From contig NZ_FOCL01000008.1 in the NCBI RefSeq assembly GCF_900110105.1, positions 248,001-312,000 of the forward strand: DNA of 64,000 nt, in the 5' to 3' direction. Of this stretch, positions 15,827 to 25,128 are shown in pieces (positions within the stretch are counted from its first letter, which is position 1; every line of letters starts with the position of its first letter). The position numbers and the translations under genes were made by a program. This stretch comes from Mucilaginibacter gossypiicola. GTDB lineage: Bacteria > Bacteroidota > Bacteroidia > Sphingobacteriales > Sphingobacteriaceae. Under the pieces are notes generated by a model. It was not told where the DNA came from and did not search any database. It saw nothing but the letters and a program-made list of their open reading frames with translations.

Positions 15827-18382
15827 ATGTCTGATTCAAGGAGAGATTTTCTTAAAAAAGCAGCCTTATTAACCGGAGCGGCCGGTCTCGCCAGCATTTT
15901 ACCCGAATCTATTCAAAAAGCAATGGCCATTAACCCGGCTCCGGGCAGTACCTACCTGGATGCCGAGCACATTGTAATCCTGATGCAGGAGAACCGCTCG
16001 TTTGACCATACTTACGGAATGCTTAAAGGGGTACGTGGTTACAACGACCCGCGCGCTATTGATCTGCCAAATAAAAACAAGGTTTGGCTGCAATCAAACA
16101 AAAAAGGCGAAACCTATGCTCCTTTTCACCTTGATATTAAAAATACCAAAGCAACATGGATGAGCTCATTGCCTCATTCATGGGGCAACCAGGTTAATGC
16201 CCGTAATGATGGTAAGTTTGACCAATGGCTTAACGTTAAACGCAACAGCATTAAGGAATACTCAAATATGCCTTTAACAATGGGTTTCCACAACCGCGAG
16301 GATATTCCATTTTACTATGCCCTGGCTGATGCTTTTACCGTTTGCGATCAGAATTTTTGCTCATCATTAACAGGCACCAACCCCAACAGGTTATATTTCT
16401 GGAGCGGTACCATCCGTGCCGAGCAGCATGAAAACTCGCTTGCACACGTTTGGAATGATGATATGGATTATGGTACGCTGAATTGGGCAACGTTCCCCGA
16501 GCGTTTGGAAGATCACAACATATCGTGGAAACACTACCAGAACGAAATAGCTATTGATACCGGCTTAGAGGGCGAAGAAGACCCATGGTTATCAAATTTC
16601 CAGGATAACCCGCTGGAATTTTTTGGCCAGTACAACATTAAACTGTACGATAAGCACATCGCCCATCTGCAAAAAAAATCAACTGTTTTACCTGATGAAA
16701 TAGCAGCTGTAGAAAAACAAATTGCTGCTTTGCCTGCCGGAGATGCCCATATCGATCACCTTCAAAAGCAGCTTAAACAAAAGCAACGTGATTTGGAGAA
16801 CACTAAAAAAGACATGGCAAGCCTTGATCCGGGTAAATTTGCCAGTCTTTCTCAACGTGAAAAAAACCTGCACCAAAAAGGTTTTGTAACTAATACCAAT
16901 GATCCGCATTACCGCACCTTAAGTCCGCTGAAATATAATGATGACGGCACCGACCGCGAGGTTTTAGTACCTAAGGGCGATGTACTTCATCAGTTCCGTG
17001 CCGATGTAAAGGACGGTCATCTGCCAACGGTAAGCTGGTTATCGGCACCTGAGCATTTTTCAGACCATCCAAGCTCGGCCTGGTATGGCGCATGGTATGT
17101 ATCCGAAGTACTGGACATCCTTACGCAAAATCCTGAAGTTTGGAAAAAGACAGTTTTCATTTTAGCTTACGATGAAAATGACGGTTACTTTGACCACGTT
17201 CCTCCTTTTACTGCGCCCAATCCGCATAAACCGGGCACAGGGAAAGTATCGGCAGGAATTGACCCGAGTGTGGATTTTGTTACTTTAGAGCAGGAAAAAG
17301 CACGCAATAACTTCCCGGAAGTATTTGACCGTGAAAGCCCGATAGGTTTAGGGTTCCGTGTACCACTGGTAATAGCTTCGCCATGGAGCCGCGGCGGTTG
17401 GGTTAACTCCGAAGTGTTTGACCATACCTCGACACTACAATTTTTAGAAACCTTTCTAAGCCATAAAACCGGCAAAAAAGTAACCGAGCCCAATATCAGC
17501 GAATGGCGCCGTACGGTTTGCGGTGATCTTTCGAGTGTTTTCCGCCCGTACAACGGTGAGAAGATAGAAAACCCCGAATTTGTGGCCAGAGAAGCATTTT
17601 TAGAAAGCATCCACAAAGCCCAGTTCAAAAAACTGCCTTCAGATTACAAGCTGCTTACTGCCGATGAAATTGCACAGATCAATAAAGACCCGCATTCGTC
17701 ACCATACATGCCGCAGCAGGAAAAAGGGATCAAACCATCATCTGCATTACCTTATCAGCTTTATGCAGATGGTAAACTAAGCGCTGATAAAAAATCGTTT
17801 GAAATTAAATTTACTGCAAGCAATAAGGCATTTGGCACGAAAGCATTAGGTTCACCGTTTAACGTATATGCACCCGGCAAATACGCCACCATGAATGATC
17901 CGCAGAAAATGGAAGACCTGCGCACATGGGCCTATACAGCAAAAGCTGGAGATACTTTAAGTGATGTATGGCCGCTGCATGAATTTGAAAACAGCGAATA
18001 CCATTTGCGTACCTATGGCCCTAACGGCTTCTTCCGTGAGTATCAGGGTAATGCTGCCGATCCGTTGGTTGATGTTGTTTGCGAATACGAGCAGGCTGCC
18101 GGTAAATTAACCGGTAATATCACCCTGAAAATAACTAATCATGGCAATAAAGTACAGACCATTGCCGTAACCGATAATAGCTATAAAACGGGCGATCATA
18201 AAGTTACTGTAAAAGCCGGAGCCAGCGCAACAATTGCTTTAAACTTAAGCAAAAGCCATAACTGGTATGATTTCAGCGCAAAGGTTGATGGCTTCGAAAA
18301 ATTTGCAAAACGTTTCGCCGGCCGTGTGGAAACAGGTAAATCAAGCTTCAGCGATCCATTAATGGGTAAAGCCTTAGCTTAA
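15827..18382 (+). CDS. Phosphocholine-specific phospholipase C, Tat-exported
   Basis: An 851-residue phosphoesterase-family (PF04185) enzyme with a twin-arginine signal (SRRDFLKKAALLTGAAGLAS). The core carries the conserved LMQENRSFDHTYG motif (E55, N56), SSLTGTNPNRL, and AYDENDGYFDHVPP; two C-terminal DUF756-like domains follow (about 650-840). Bacterial homologues hydrolyse phosphatidylcholine or sphingomyelin to release phosphocholine. A charged, probably coiled-coil stretch lies at about 285-345 within the catalytic domain. It is 150 bp after the FAD oxidoreductase, in the same direction, without an obvious copy of the 42-bp element, so co-transcription is uncertain. A terminator follows. 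It fits a role in freeing phosphorylated head groups. Confidence 0.92.
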   Translation: MSDSRRDFLKKAALLTGAAGLASILPESIQKAMAINPAPGSTYLDAEHIVILMQENRSFDHTYGMLKGVRGYNDPRAIDLPNKNKVWLQSNKKGETYAPFHLDIKNTKATWMSSLPHSWGNQVNARNDGKFDQWLNVKRNSIKEYSNMPLTMGFHNREDIPFYYALADAFTVCDQNFCSSLTGTNPNRLYFWSGTIRAEQHENSLAHVWNDDMDYGTLNWATFPERLEDHNISWKHYQNEIAIDTGLEGEEDPWLSNFQDNPLEFFGQYNIKLYDKHIAHLQKKSTVLPDEIAAVEKQIAALPAGDAHIDHLQKQLKQKQRDLENTKKDMASLDPGKFASLSQREKNLHQKGFVTNTNDPHYRTLSPLKYNDDGTDREVLVPKGDVLHQFRADVKDGHLPTVSWLSAPEHFSDHPSSAWYGAWYVSEVLDILTQNPEVWKKTVFILAYDENDGYFDHVPPFTAPNPHKPGTGKVSAGIDPSVDFVTLEQEKARNNFPEVFDRESPIGLGFRVPLVIASPWSRGGWVNSEVFDHTSTLQFLETFLSHKTGKKVTEPNISEWRRTVCGDLSSVFRPYNGEKIENPEFVAREAFLESIHKAQFKKLPSDYKLLTADEIAQINKDPHSSPYMPQQEKGIKPSSALPYQLYADGKLSADKKSFEIKFTASNKAFGTKALGSPFNVYAPGKYATMNDPQKMEDLRTWAYTAKAGDTLSDVWPLHEFENSEYHLRTYGPNGFFREYQGNAADPLVDVVCEYEQAAGKLTGNITLKITNHGNKVQTIAVTDNSYKTGDHKVTVKAGASATIALNLSKSHNWYDFSAKVDGFEKFAKRFAGRVETGKSSFSDPLMGKALA

Positions 18383-18403
18383 TATTTAATACCATATCAT
18401 ACG

Positions 18404-18434
18404 AAAGCCGGGCTATCCAGTCCGGCTTTTTCTT
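18404..18434 (+). terminator. Terminator after phospholipase C
   Basis: Arms AAAGCCGG (18404-18411) and CCGGCTTT (18422-18429) followed by TTTCTTTC, 20 nt past the stop codon. Confidence 0.85.
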
Positions 18435-18509
18435 TCTCTGAATTTTATTTTATGAATAGAATATGACATTGAGCCACTTGTGATTTTCAAAATAACGTGA
18501 TATAATTGC

Positions 18510-18533
18510 GTAATTAGTTACATAATTAATTAC
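18510..18533 (+). promoter_or_regulatory. Palindromic AT-rich operator candidate before the MarR-GNAT gene
   Basis: GTAATTAGTTAC (18510-18521) and TAATTAATTA (18524-18533) are overlapping near-palindromes ending 5 nt before the ATG, a placement typical of MarR autoregulation. Confidence 0.45.
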
Positions 18534-18538
18534 TTATT

Positions 18539-19489
18539 ATGGAGTTTTTTAATAAAGTAGGAAAAATGGCGATAGGCAGCCGGCTCAGAATGCTTACCGA
18601 AACCATGACAGACGATGCTGCACAGATCTACAAATTATACGATATAGATTTTCAGCCAAAATGGTTCCCTGTTTTTTATGTATTGCAGGAGGGCGGTGAA
18701 TTTACAATTACCTCAATAGCCAAAGAGATTGGGCACTCCCACCCATCGGTAAGCAAGATCATTGCCGAAATGGTGAAGAATGGCTTTGTTACCGAGAAAA
18801 AAGATAAAGCCGACGGCAGGCGCAATATGGTAAGCTTATCGGCCAAGGGACGAGAAGCAGGGGCAAAAATACAGGATCAGTATACCGATGTTACCGGTGC
18901 CGTTGAGGAACTTTTATCACAGGCCAATCATGATCTGTGGAAAGCTATTGAAGAATGGGAATATCTGCTGGAACAAAAAACATTGCTGCGCAGGGTACAG
19001 GAACATCAAAAGGTAAGGGAAAGCAATAAAGTAAGCATAGTACCCTATGAGCCTCAATATGCTACCGCTTTTAAAGCATTAAATGAAGAGTGGATCTCTA
19101 AATACTTTGTAATGGAAGAAGCCGACTACAAGGCGCTCGATAATGCCGATAGTTATATCATAGACAATGGAGGGCTTATATTAGTTGCCCTTTATAACGA
19201 TGAACCTGTTGGGGTTTGTGCACTATTAAAAATGGACGACCCCGATTATGACTACGAGCTGGCAAAAATGGCAGTTTCGCCAAAGGCACAGGGAAAAAAT
19301 ATAGGCTTTTTATTAGGGCAGGCCATTATTGAAAAAGCAAAGGCGCTTGGCGGCCATAAGTTGTACCTGGAGAGTAACACCATCTTAAAGCCGGCTATCA
19401 GCCTGTATCATAAACTGGGCTTTACTAAGGTAGCAGGCAGGCCTTCGCCGTATGAACGCGCCAATATCCAAATGGAGCTTGCGTTGTAA
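18539..19489 (+). CDS. MarR regulator fused to a GNAT acetyltransferase
   Basis: A 316-residue two-domain protein. Residues 1-150 form a MarR winged helix (EFTITSIAKEIGHSHPSVSKI, then EKKDKADGRRNMVSLSAKG as the wing). Residues 165-316 form a GNAT domain (KMAVSPKAQGKNIGFLLG as the acetyl-CoA loop, LYLESNTILKPAISLYHKLGF near the end). MarR-GNAT fusions are known in several phyla; the acetyl acceptor is unknown. It is single, bounded upstream by a terminator and an AT-rich palindromic stretch that may be its own operator. No neighbouring gene suggests a target. Confidence 0.92.
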   Translation: MEFFNKVGKMAIGSRLRMLTETMTDDAAQIYKLYDIDFQPKWFPVFYVLQEGGEFTITSIAKEIGHSHPSVSKIIAEMVKNGFVTEKKDKADGRRNMVSLSAKGREAGAKIQDQYTDVTGAVEELLSQANHDLWKAIEEWEYLLEQKTLLRRVQEHQKVRESNKVSIVPYEPQYATAFKALNEEWISKYFVMEEADYKALDNADSYIIDNGGLILVALYNDEPVGVCALLKMDDPDYDYELAKMAVSPKAQGKNIGFLLGQAIIEKAKALGGHKLYLESNTILKPAISLYHKLGFTKVAGRPSPYERANIQMELAL

Positions 19490-19734
19490 TAACTGGCCAA
19501 CTAAAAATGCTGTCCGAACAGCTATCTATGCTATCTGAAGTCATCCTAAGTCAGAGGCCTCGAATAGCGACATATAGATTTGAAAGCGAAACCCATCGTT
19601 GTATACGACAGGCACTACATTATTGCTCGCATCAATAGATATATTAACTATTGTATAACAATTGTGAATAAAATCATCAAACAGTTCAGGTGTCATTTTG
19701 TTTAATGCAATTGAAACTTAAACATTATATCTAT
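19490..19734. other. Noncoding spacer
   Basis: No gene or clear structure seen in these 245 bases apart from A/T-rich leader sequence before the next gene. Confidence 0.5.
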
Positions 19735-20790
19735 ATGAAGCACAAAAAACTCCTGCTCCCTGCACTAACATACCTGTTATCTTTAAAAAACTTCAAAAAA
19801 CATCTTATCATTTGCCTGGGTATCTGCCTATTTTGCTGCACTGCTGTACAAGCTCAGTTTGGCGGTTTTGGGAAAGCCATATTGGATAAAGGAACAGATA
19901 TGGTATCGGGCGGCAGCCTTAATAAATTGCTAAAACAGCCGCAGGCCATTACCACCAGTTTTAATGACGTTAACAAAACAGGCTCCAAACCACCATCATT
20001 TATGGAAGGGCAGGTGGCCGAGCCTTTATACCTTTTGCCAAAAGCACCCGGAGGCGGATTTAAGCTTTGCGCCGGTTTTTATGAAATGACCAGCAAAAGC
20101 TATTGTCTGCATGCGGGTACCCGTGGCCCCAGTACGGGCGACGGGTATATGCTTGCCCCGGTGCTGGGGCCAAAGCGTGATGTGGTAATACTGATATTAA
20201 AACATGCTGAAACTCATCCCGAGGTTGACCAGCATAGCATCCAGATATTATTATGGTCGATTATTGCACGCACCAGGTTTGTTGATATGGGGGCCGATAT
20301 TAAGCTTACCGCAACCAGGCTGCTATCAGCTAATGAACTGTTAATGCTGGAAGGCGGTGCGCTGGGTGTATTGCCCGCCAGTGTAATGGATAAAGCCAAA
20401 AACCAATTGCCGCCTGCGGTTCAAAGTGTTTTTGAGGCTGAAAACAATATCCGCCGATTAGCTGCCTCTGGTAATTCATCTTACGAAGAGATGGAAAAGT
20501 ATGCCATGTTAGCCGGTTTGGCTCCGGCGCCTGATCCGGCGGTACCATCAGGCATATGGTCATTACATCCAGATGGATATTACATCCGGTTTTATCCGCA
20601 TAGCTATTCAAAAACCACGGTACAGATCTACGTACCGAAAGAACTCATCAGCACAAGACCCGGTTTGGTTTATGACGGGCCTAATGGCATTGCCTGTCCG
20701 GCCAATGTAGGTTCGCAGCGCCTGGCTCAAACCAATGAACCGCTAAATCCTGATTATAATCAAAAATTAAAAACGATCTGTAATCAATAG
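19735..20790 (+). CDS. Secreted protein of unknown function
   Basis: A 352-residue protein from the ATG at 19735 (MKHKKLLLPALT); upstream GTG 19690 and ATG 19705 starts would lengthen an already long n-region. The hydrophobic segment HLIICLGICLFCCTAVQAQ is a signal peptide with likely cleavage after AQA. The mature part begins with a glycine-rich stretch (FGGFGKAILDKG) and has no motif I recognise. It is single: spacer upstream, terminator-like hairpin downstream. Only export is supported; the family is unidentified. Confidence 0.75.
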   Translation: MKHKKLLLPALTYLLSLKNFKKHLIICLGICLFCCTAVQAQFGGFGKAILDKGTDMVSGGSLNKLLKQPQAITTSFNDVNKTGSKPPSFMEGQVAEPLYLLPKAPGGGFKLCAGFYEMTSKSYCLHAGTRGPSTGDGYMLAPVLGPKRDVVILILKHAETHPEVDQHSIQILLWSIIARTRFVDMGADIKLTATRLLSANELLMLEGGALGVLPASVMDKAKNQLPPAVQSVFEAENNIRRLAASGNSSYEEMEKYAMLAGLAPAPDPAVPSGIWSLHPDGYYIRFYPHSYSKTTVQIYVPKELISTRPGLVYDGPNGIACPANVGSQRLAQTNEPLNPDYNQKLKTICNQ

Positions 20791-20810
20791 ATAGGGGAAA
20801 GGTTAAAGAA

Positions 20811-20850
20811 AAAAGGTGAAAGGTTTTGTTACTTTTCGCCTTTTTTTGTT
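20811..20850 (+). terminator. Terminator after the secreted unknown protein
   Basis: AAAGGTGAAAGG pairs with CTTTTCGCCTTT (with G-U pairs) and is followed by a run of T at 20841-20847. Confidence 0.65.
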
Positions 20851-20928
20851 TGCTGGTGCCCCATGCTTTATTCTTAAACAACCGGTGGATGAGAAACTAT
20901 TGAAGACTTACGAAGTTTTAGTCTGGAT

Positions 20929-20971
20929 AAAAAAACCGTCTGTTATTTACATTAACAGGCGGTCCTTTTTA
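20929..20971. terminator. Terminator at the end of the HxlR gene, bidirectional in form
   Basis: ACCGTCTGTTA pairs with TAACAGGCGGT (one G-U pair) across TTTACAT, flanked by an A-run on the left and T-run on the right, so it can act for the HxlR gene on the minus strand. Confidence 0.7.
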
Positions 20972-20985
20972 TCGTGGGTAAGGTG

Positions 20986-21354
20986 TTATACCTCCGGCAA
21001 TACCAACCGTTTTTTTATTACCCTCCTCAGGTGTTCGCTGTTATGATCACCCCACTGGCCAAGCTCATTGATAATGGGCATTATTGATTTGCCCAAATCT
21101 GTTAAATAATATTCCACTTTGGGCGGTTGCTGATCATACACGGTTTTAGCAACCAGCTCGTCGTCTTCCAGTTGTTTAAGCTGTATATTTAAAACCCGCC
21201 GCGTTGCTTCAGGAATACTTTTTTGCAATTGGCCCGGCCTGCTGATGCCTTGCCATATGTAATACAATAGGTGGATTTTCCATTTGCCAAATACAACCTC
21301 TCGTATCAGGTCAAGGCCGCATTCATCCTGTATGGGTAATTTCCTTTCATACAT
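20986..21354 (-). CDS. HxlR family transcriptional regulator
   Basis: A 122-residue winged-helix protein of the HxlR (DUF24) family. The start at 21354 gives MYERKLPIQDECGLDLIREV, the normal N-terminus; the longer frame from 21402 adds 16 residues without family support. Family signatures are FGKWKIHLLYYIWQGISRPGQL and the helix-turn-helix plus wing TRRVLNIQLKQLEDDELV ... PKVEYYLTDLG. C12 in DECG is the cysteine that senses thiol-reactive compounds in some relatives. It is divergent from an SDR oxidoreductase gene over 147 bp, the usual arrangement for an HxlR regulator and its target. Confidence 0.9.
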   Translation of the reverse strand: MYERKLPIQDECGLDLIREVVFGKWKIHLLYYIWQGISRPGQLQKSIPEATRRVLNIQLKQLEDDELVAKTVYDQQPPKVEYYLTDLGKSIMPIINELGQWGDHNSEHLRRVIKKRLVLPEV

Positions 21355-21501
21355 AACAACTCCGTTTTCGGTATTATTTAAACTGCAAATTTCGACAACC
21401 ACAGGGATAAATTTATCCGTATTGAATCATTTTTCCGTACTTGACCTGCCCCTGATACTTCATCAACTTTGCATCATCATACAAACATAAATTGACATAA
21501 A

Positions 21502-22302
21502 ATGATTGCAAAAGCAAATTTCAATATTGACCAAAACGAATTTAAAGGCAAAAAGATCCTGGTTACAGCAGGAACCAAAGGTGCAGGTAAAGCCATTTTT
21601 GAACGCCTGCTTAAAGGAGGTGCCAGCGTGGTAACCACCGCCCGCACCCAACCCGCAGACATCGATCCCGCCAATTTTATTCAGGCCGATCTTAGCACCA
21701 AAACCGGTACCGATAAAGTAGTAAAAGAAACGCTTGAACGATTAGGTGGCATCGATATCCTGATCAACAACCTCGGCGGTTCTGAGTCACCGGCAGGAGG
21801 GGTTATGGTACTAAGTGACGACGATTGGGAGGCTGCCCTGCAAACCAATTTGTTGGCGGCCGTTAGGTTAGACAGAGGGCTGCTGCCAACCATGCTTAGC
21901 CAAAAACAAGGGGTAATACTCCACATTTCGTCTATCCAGCGTAAAATGCCGCTTTTTGAAGCTACACTGCCCTATGCCGCGGCAAAAGCGGCATTAAGTA
22001 ATTACAGCAAAGGAATTTCCAAGGAGCTGGCCCCTAAAGGGGTGCGTGTTAATTCGGTAGCACCGGGTTTTATCAATACCGGCGGGGCACAGGGAATGAT
22101 AGATAACCTGGCCTCACAAAACGGCGGAGATAAAGAGGCAGCGCTGAAAATCATTATGGATTCGCTTGGGGGCATCCCGATGGGTCGGCCGGCCGAACCT
22201 GAAGAAGTTGCAGAGCTGGTTGCCTTCCTGGTATCAGACCGGGCCGCTTATTTAAATGGCGGCGAATTTACCATCGATGGTGGCACCATTCCGATAGTAT
22301 AA
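21502..22302 (+). CDS. Short-chain dehydrogenase/reductase
   Basis: A 266-residue classical SDR. The cofactor motif is TAGTKGAGKAI (about 19-29), the NNLGG segment follows, and the catalytic YxxxK is in LPYAAAKAAL with the serine in HISSIQ. The C-terminus has FLVSDRAAYLNGGEFTIDGG, typical of FabG-like oxidoreductases. Substrate is unknown; the divergent HxlR regulator suggests induction by a reactive compound. A strong terminator follows directly. Confidence 0.92.
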   Translation: MIAKANFNIDQNEFKGKKILVTAGTKGAGKAIFERLLKGGASVVTTARTQPADIDPANFIQADLSTKTGTDKVVKETLERLGGIDILINNLGGSESPAGGVMVLSDDDWEAALQTNLLAAVRLDRGLLPTMLSQKQGVILHISSIQRKMPLFEATLPYAAAKAALSNYSKGISKELAPKGVRVNSVAPGFINTGGAQGMIDNLASQNGGDKEAALKIIMDSLGGIPMGRPAEPEEVAELVAFLVSDRAAYLNGGEFTIDGGTIPIV

Positions 22303-22320
22303 CTCCATAATCTATTGATG

Positions 22321-22351
22321 ATAGCGGATAACATTTATCCGCTATTTTTTT
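22321..22351 (+). terminator. Terminator after the SDR gene
   Basis: Perfect 10-bp arms ATAGCGGATA (22321-22330) and TATCCGCTAT (22336-22345) with a 5-nt loop, followed by T-rich sequence. Confidence 0.92.
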
Positions 22352-22504
22352 ACAATTGAAACCCGTATCCTTTACATACTAAAATCCAAGCCCAAACGTA
22401 TTTATGCTAAATAGCACCGAGGTTAAAATTTTTAACCCCAAGTAGCGTAATGCCTGCTGATTACGTAAAGTTAAAATATCAGTTTACAACCAATATTTTA
22501 TTTT

Positions 22505-23221
22505 ATGAAAACAGTTCAGCAAAAATTAACAAGGCGGGCAGGCATTATCGGGATGGTATGTTTGCTGGCAGCAACACTCAGTTCGTGTTTAAAAGATCAT
22601 AACAATTACGTTCAACCTCCCGTAGCGCTCGTTTCGGTTATCAATGCCTCTCCCGATTCTGATCCTGTTGATTTTTATCTTGAGCCCAACAGGGCCAATA
22701 CTTTCCCAATCCGTTACGGCCATGGTATTGATTATGTTAATGCCTATCCCGGCAAAAGAACAGCAACCTTTTACGTTTCGGGCACTAAACAAAAAGTCGC
22801 CGCCGACACTATCGATCTTACTGCCAATAAACTTTATTCGGTATATCTTGCCAACACAGCAGGCAAACGTGATGTGATTTTTGTTGCCGATTCTATCGTT
22901 CAGCCGGCTGCAGGGATGGCCAGTATCCGTTTAGCTAACCTAAGCGCCGATGCGGGCACAGTTGACCTGGTTACTTCAAAAGACAGTGTTCTGGCATCAA
23001 ATAAAGCTTACAAACAAGTATCTGATTTTGTAACCATTAAAGGCAATGTTACCTACACACTTAATATCCGTCAAAAAGGTACCACTACCGTATTAGCCAG
23101 CTTAACCAATGTTAACCTTCGGGCGGGTTCGGTATATACCGTATGGCTGCAGGGTATTAAAGCAGCTACCGACGATAAAAAACTAAGTGCGGATATTCAA
23201 ACCAACGTTTTCTATTATTAA
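22505..23221 (+). CDS. DUF4397 domain lipoprotein
   Basis: A 238-residue predicted lipoprotein: the signal peptide ends in LLAATLSSC with the lipidated cysteine near residue 28. The mature protein holds two DUF4397 beta repeats, the first starting at VSVINASPDSDPVDFYLEP and the second at ASIRLANLSADAGTVDLV. DUF4397 proteins are common surface or periplasmic lipoproteins in Bacteroidota with no known activity. It stands alone with a terminator downstream. Confidence 0.9.
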   Translation: MKTVQQKLTRRAGIIGMVCLLAATLSSCLKDHNNYVQPPVALVSVINASPDSDPVDFYLEPNRANTFPIRYGHGIDYVNAYPGKRTATFYVSGTKQKVAADTIDLTANKLYSVYLANTAGKRDVIFVADSIVQPAAGMASIRLANLSADAGTVDLVTSKDSVLASNKAYKQVSDFVTIKGNVTYTLNIRQKGTTTVLASLTNVNLRAGSVYTVWLQGIKAATDDKKLSADIQTNVFYY

Positions 23222-23244
23222 ATAACCTATACCTATGTTGTAAG

Positions 23245-23275
23245 ACCCGGCCCTCGTGCCGGGTTTTATTTTTTG
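23245..23275 (+). terminator. Terminator after the DUF4397 lipoprotein
   Basis: ACCCGGC (23245-23251), 6-nt loop, GCCGGGT (23258-23264), then TTTATTTTTT. Confidence 0.92.
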
Positions 23276-23387
23276 TAAACTATTCTGCAGGTTAACAATT
23301 TAATAATATAAACTTCGCCATATTTAAACCTTGCCATTATACATTTAACCCGTTAATGTTTTTTTGATAAACCTCAAACTCCCGGAA

Positions 23388-24182
23388 ATGATGGATGAGC
23401 GCGTAGTGATTATAGTGCCGGCCCGCATGGCATCAAGTCGTTTATATGGCAAGGTAATGCTGCCTATATCAGGTAAAAGTTTGTTGGCCCGCATGGTGGA
23501 GCGAATAGGTATGATCCAGCATCAGGCCAGCATCGTCATTGCCACTACAGAAGGTGCCGAAGATGATGTTATTGCACAGGAGGCCGAAAACCTTAACGTT
23601 CAATGTTACAGGGGCAGTCTTGGCAACCTGCTCGACAGGCATTACCAGGCAGCGAAACTATTCAATGCCGATGTGGTTGTTAAAATCCCTGCCGATTGCC
23701 CGCTGATCGATCCGCGGATCATTGACAAAGTGCTCGAATACTTTTTCAGCAACAGGCAAAAATTTGATTATGTGAGCAACTTGTATCCGGCCACTTACCC
23801 CGATGGCAACGATGTAGAAGTGATGAGCATGGCCTGCCTTAAACAAGCCTGGGAAAATGCCGGTCGACCGTACGATCTGGAGCATACTTCGCCATACATA
23901 TACGAAAACCCGCTTATTTTCAACATAGGCAATGTAACCTGGGAAACCGGACTGGATTATTCCATGTCGCACCGTTTTGCGCTTGACCATCCCGAAGATT
24001 TTTATTTTATCGAGCGGGTGTTCAAAGAGCTATATCCGGTTTGCAACCGTTTTTCATGCCAGGATATCATAAACCTGCTGAAATTAAAACCCGAGATCTA
24101 CGAAATCAACGCCCGCTACAACAGCACCAACTGGTACAACAAACACCTCAGCGAAGTGAAGCCTGAGTTTGCGATGGCTTGA
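23388..24182 (+). CDS. SpsF-like cytidylyltransferase (NTP transferase)
   Basis: A 264-residue nucleotidyltransferase of the CTP_transf_3/SpsF group, using the ATG at 23388 (a TTG at 23364 would add 8 residues). The nucleotide loop is IIVPARMASSRLYGKVMLPI, close to the CMP-sialic acid/KDO synthetase motif. The DCPLIDP segment holds the metal-binding acid. Relatives activate sugars for polysaccharides or spore coat glycans. No glycan genes adjoin it here, so its acceptor cannot be named. Confidence 0.87.
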   Translation: MMDERVVIIVPARMASSRLYGKVMLPISGKSLLARMVERIGMIQHQASIVIATTEGAEDDVIAQEAENLNVQCYRGSLGNLLDRHYQAAKLFNADVVVKIPADCPLIDPRIIDKVLEYFFSNRQKFDYVSNLYPATYPDGNDVEVMSMACLKQAWENAGRPYDLEHTSPYIYENPLIFNIGNVTWETGLDYSMSHRFALDHPEDFYFIERVFKELYPVCNRFSCQDIINLLKLKPEIYEINARYNSTNWYNKHLSEVKPEFAMA

Positions 24183-24229
24183 TTTAGTGATTATGCCTGT
24201 TTCTTAACTTTCATTTAACACGGAGGGGC

Positions 24230-24237
24230 TACCTTTG
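24230..24237 (+). promoter_or_regulatory. -7 box of the metallophosphoesterase gene
   Basis: TACCTTTG is an exact match to TAnnTTTG, 18 nt before the ATG at 24255. The -33 region is weak (TTTC). Confidence 0.5.
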
Positions 24238-24254
24238 CAGTAAAATAATAGCCT

Positions 24255-25100
24255 ATGACCTCGCGCCGCGATTTTTTTGGCACAGCCTTAACAGGCGTAG
24301 CCGCTTTAAGTCTTTTACCTGCCGTTAACAGCTTTGCTGCCGAAAATAACCGGTACAGCCGCGCTACCAAAGCTAAACTTAAATTAAGATTTGCTTTGGC
24401 ATCTGATATCCACTATGGCCAGCCGGAAACTGATTTTCCGCTGCATACCGGGAATATGATTAAATGGCTTAATGAGGATCATAGTAAAAACCACCTTGAT
24501 TTTGTAATTGTGAACGGCGATTTGGTACATAACCGTCCCGATCTGCTTCCTGAGATCAAAACCAAATACCTCGATAAATTAAACGTTCCTTATCATACCA
24601 TCCCCGGTAACCATGACTTTGCTGATGCTACTGTTTGGAAAAATGCCTTTGGTTACGAGGATAAATACACTGTAGAATTTGGTGATATTGCTTTCGTATT
24701 GGCTCACACTGCTGATACAAAAGGCATCTACACCTGCCCCAATAACGCTTTCCTTAAAGCGTCGTTAGATAAATTTACTGATAAGAAGATCGTTTTTGTT
24801 GTACTGCATATCCCGCCTACCAAATGGGTAAAGAATGATGTGTTTGTTGATTGTCCCGAAACTATCCAGCTGTTACATGCTTATCCCAATGTAAAAGCGG
24901 TGTTTCACGGCCACGATCATTTATTGGATGGTGTACGTTATACCGATAAACTTCCGCATTTTTTCGATTCGCATATTGGCGGCGACTGGGGAACCGATTA
25001 TAAAGGTTACCGTATTGTTGAGGTTGATGAGCAGAATGCCATTTACACATATCAGGTAAACGCCAGCCAAAGCCCGGTGTTAAACTCGGCCAAGCTGTAA
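24255..25100 (+). CDS. Tat-exported calcineurin-like metallophosphoesterase
   Basis: A 281-residue protein with a twin-arginine signal (TSRRDFFGTALTGVAALSLL). All five metallophosphoesterase blocks are present: ASDIHYG, NGDLVHN, PGNHDF, VLHIPPT and FHGHDH. It hydrolyses phosphomonoesters or diesters outside the cytoplasm; substrate not readable. It follows the SpsF-like gene by 72 bp with its own -7 box. The gene is outside the organophosphorus block but could serve the same need. Confidence 0.92.
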   Translation: MTSRRDFFGTALTGVAALSLLPAVNSFAAENNRYSRATKAKLKLRFALASDIHYGQPETDFPLHTGNMIKWLNEDHSKNHLDFVIVNGDLVHNRPDLLPEIKTKYLDKLNVPYHTIPGNHDFADATVWKNAFGYEDKYTVEFGDIAFVLAHTADTKGIYTCPNNAFLKASLDKFTDKKIVFVVLHIPPTKWVKNDVFVDCPETIQLLHAYPNVKAVFHGHDHLLDGVRYTDKLPHFFDSHIGGDWGTDYKGYRIVEVDEQNAIYTYQVNASQSPVLNSAKL

Positions 25101-25128
25101 ATAGGATTTCGGAATTTCGCGGTTTTTA

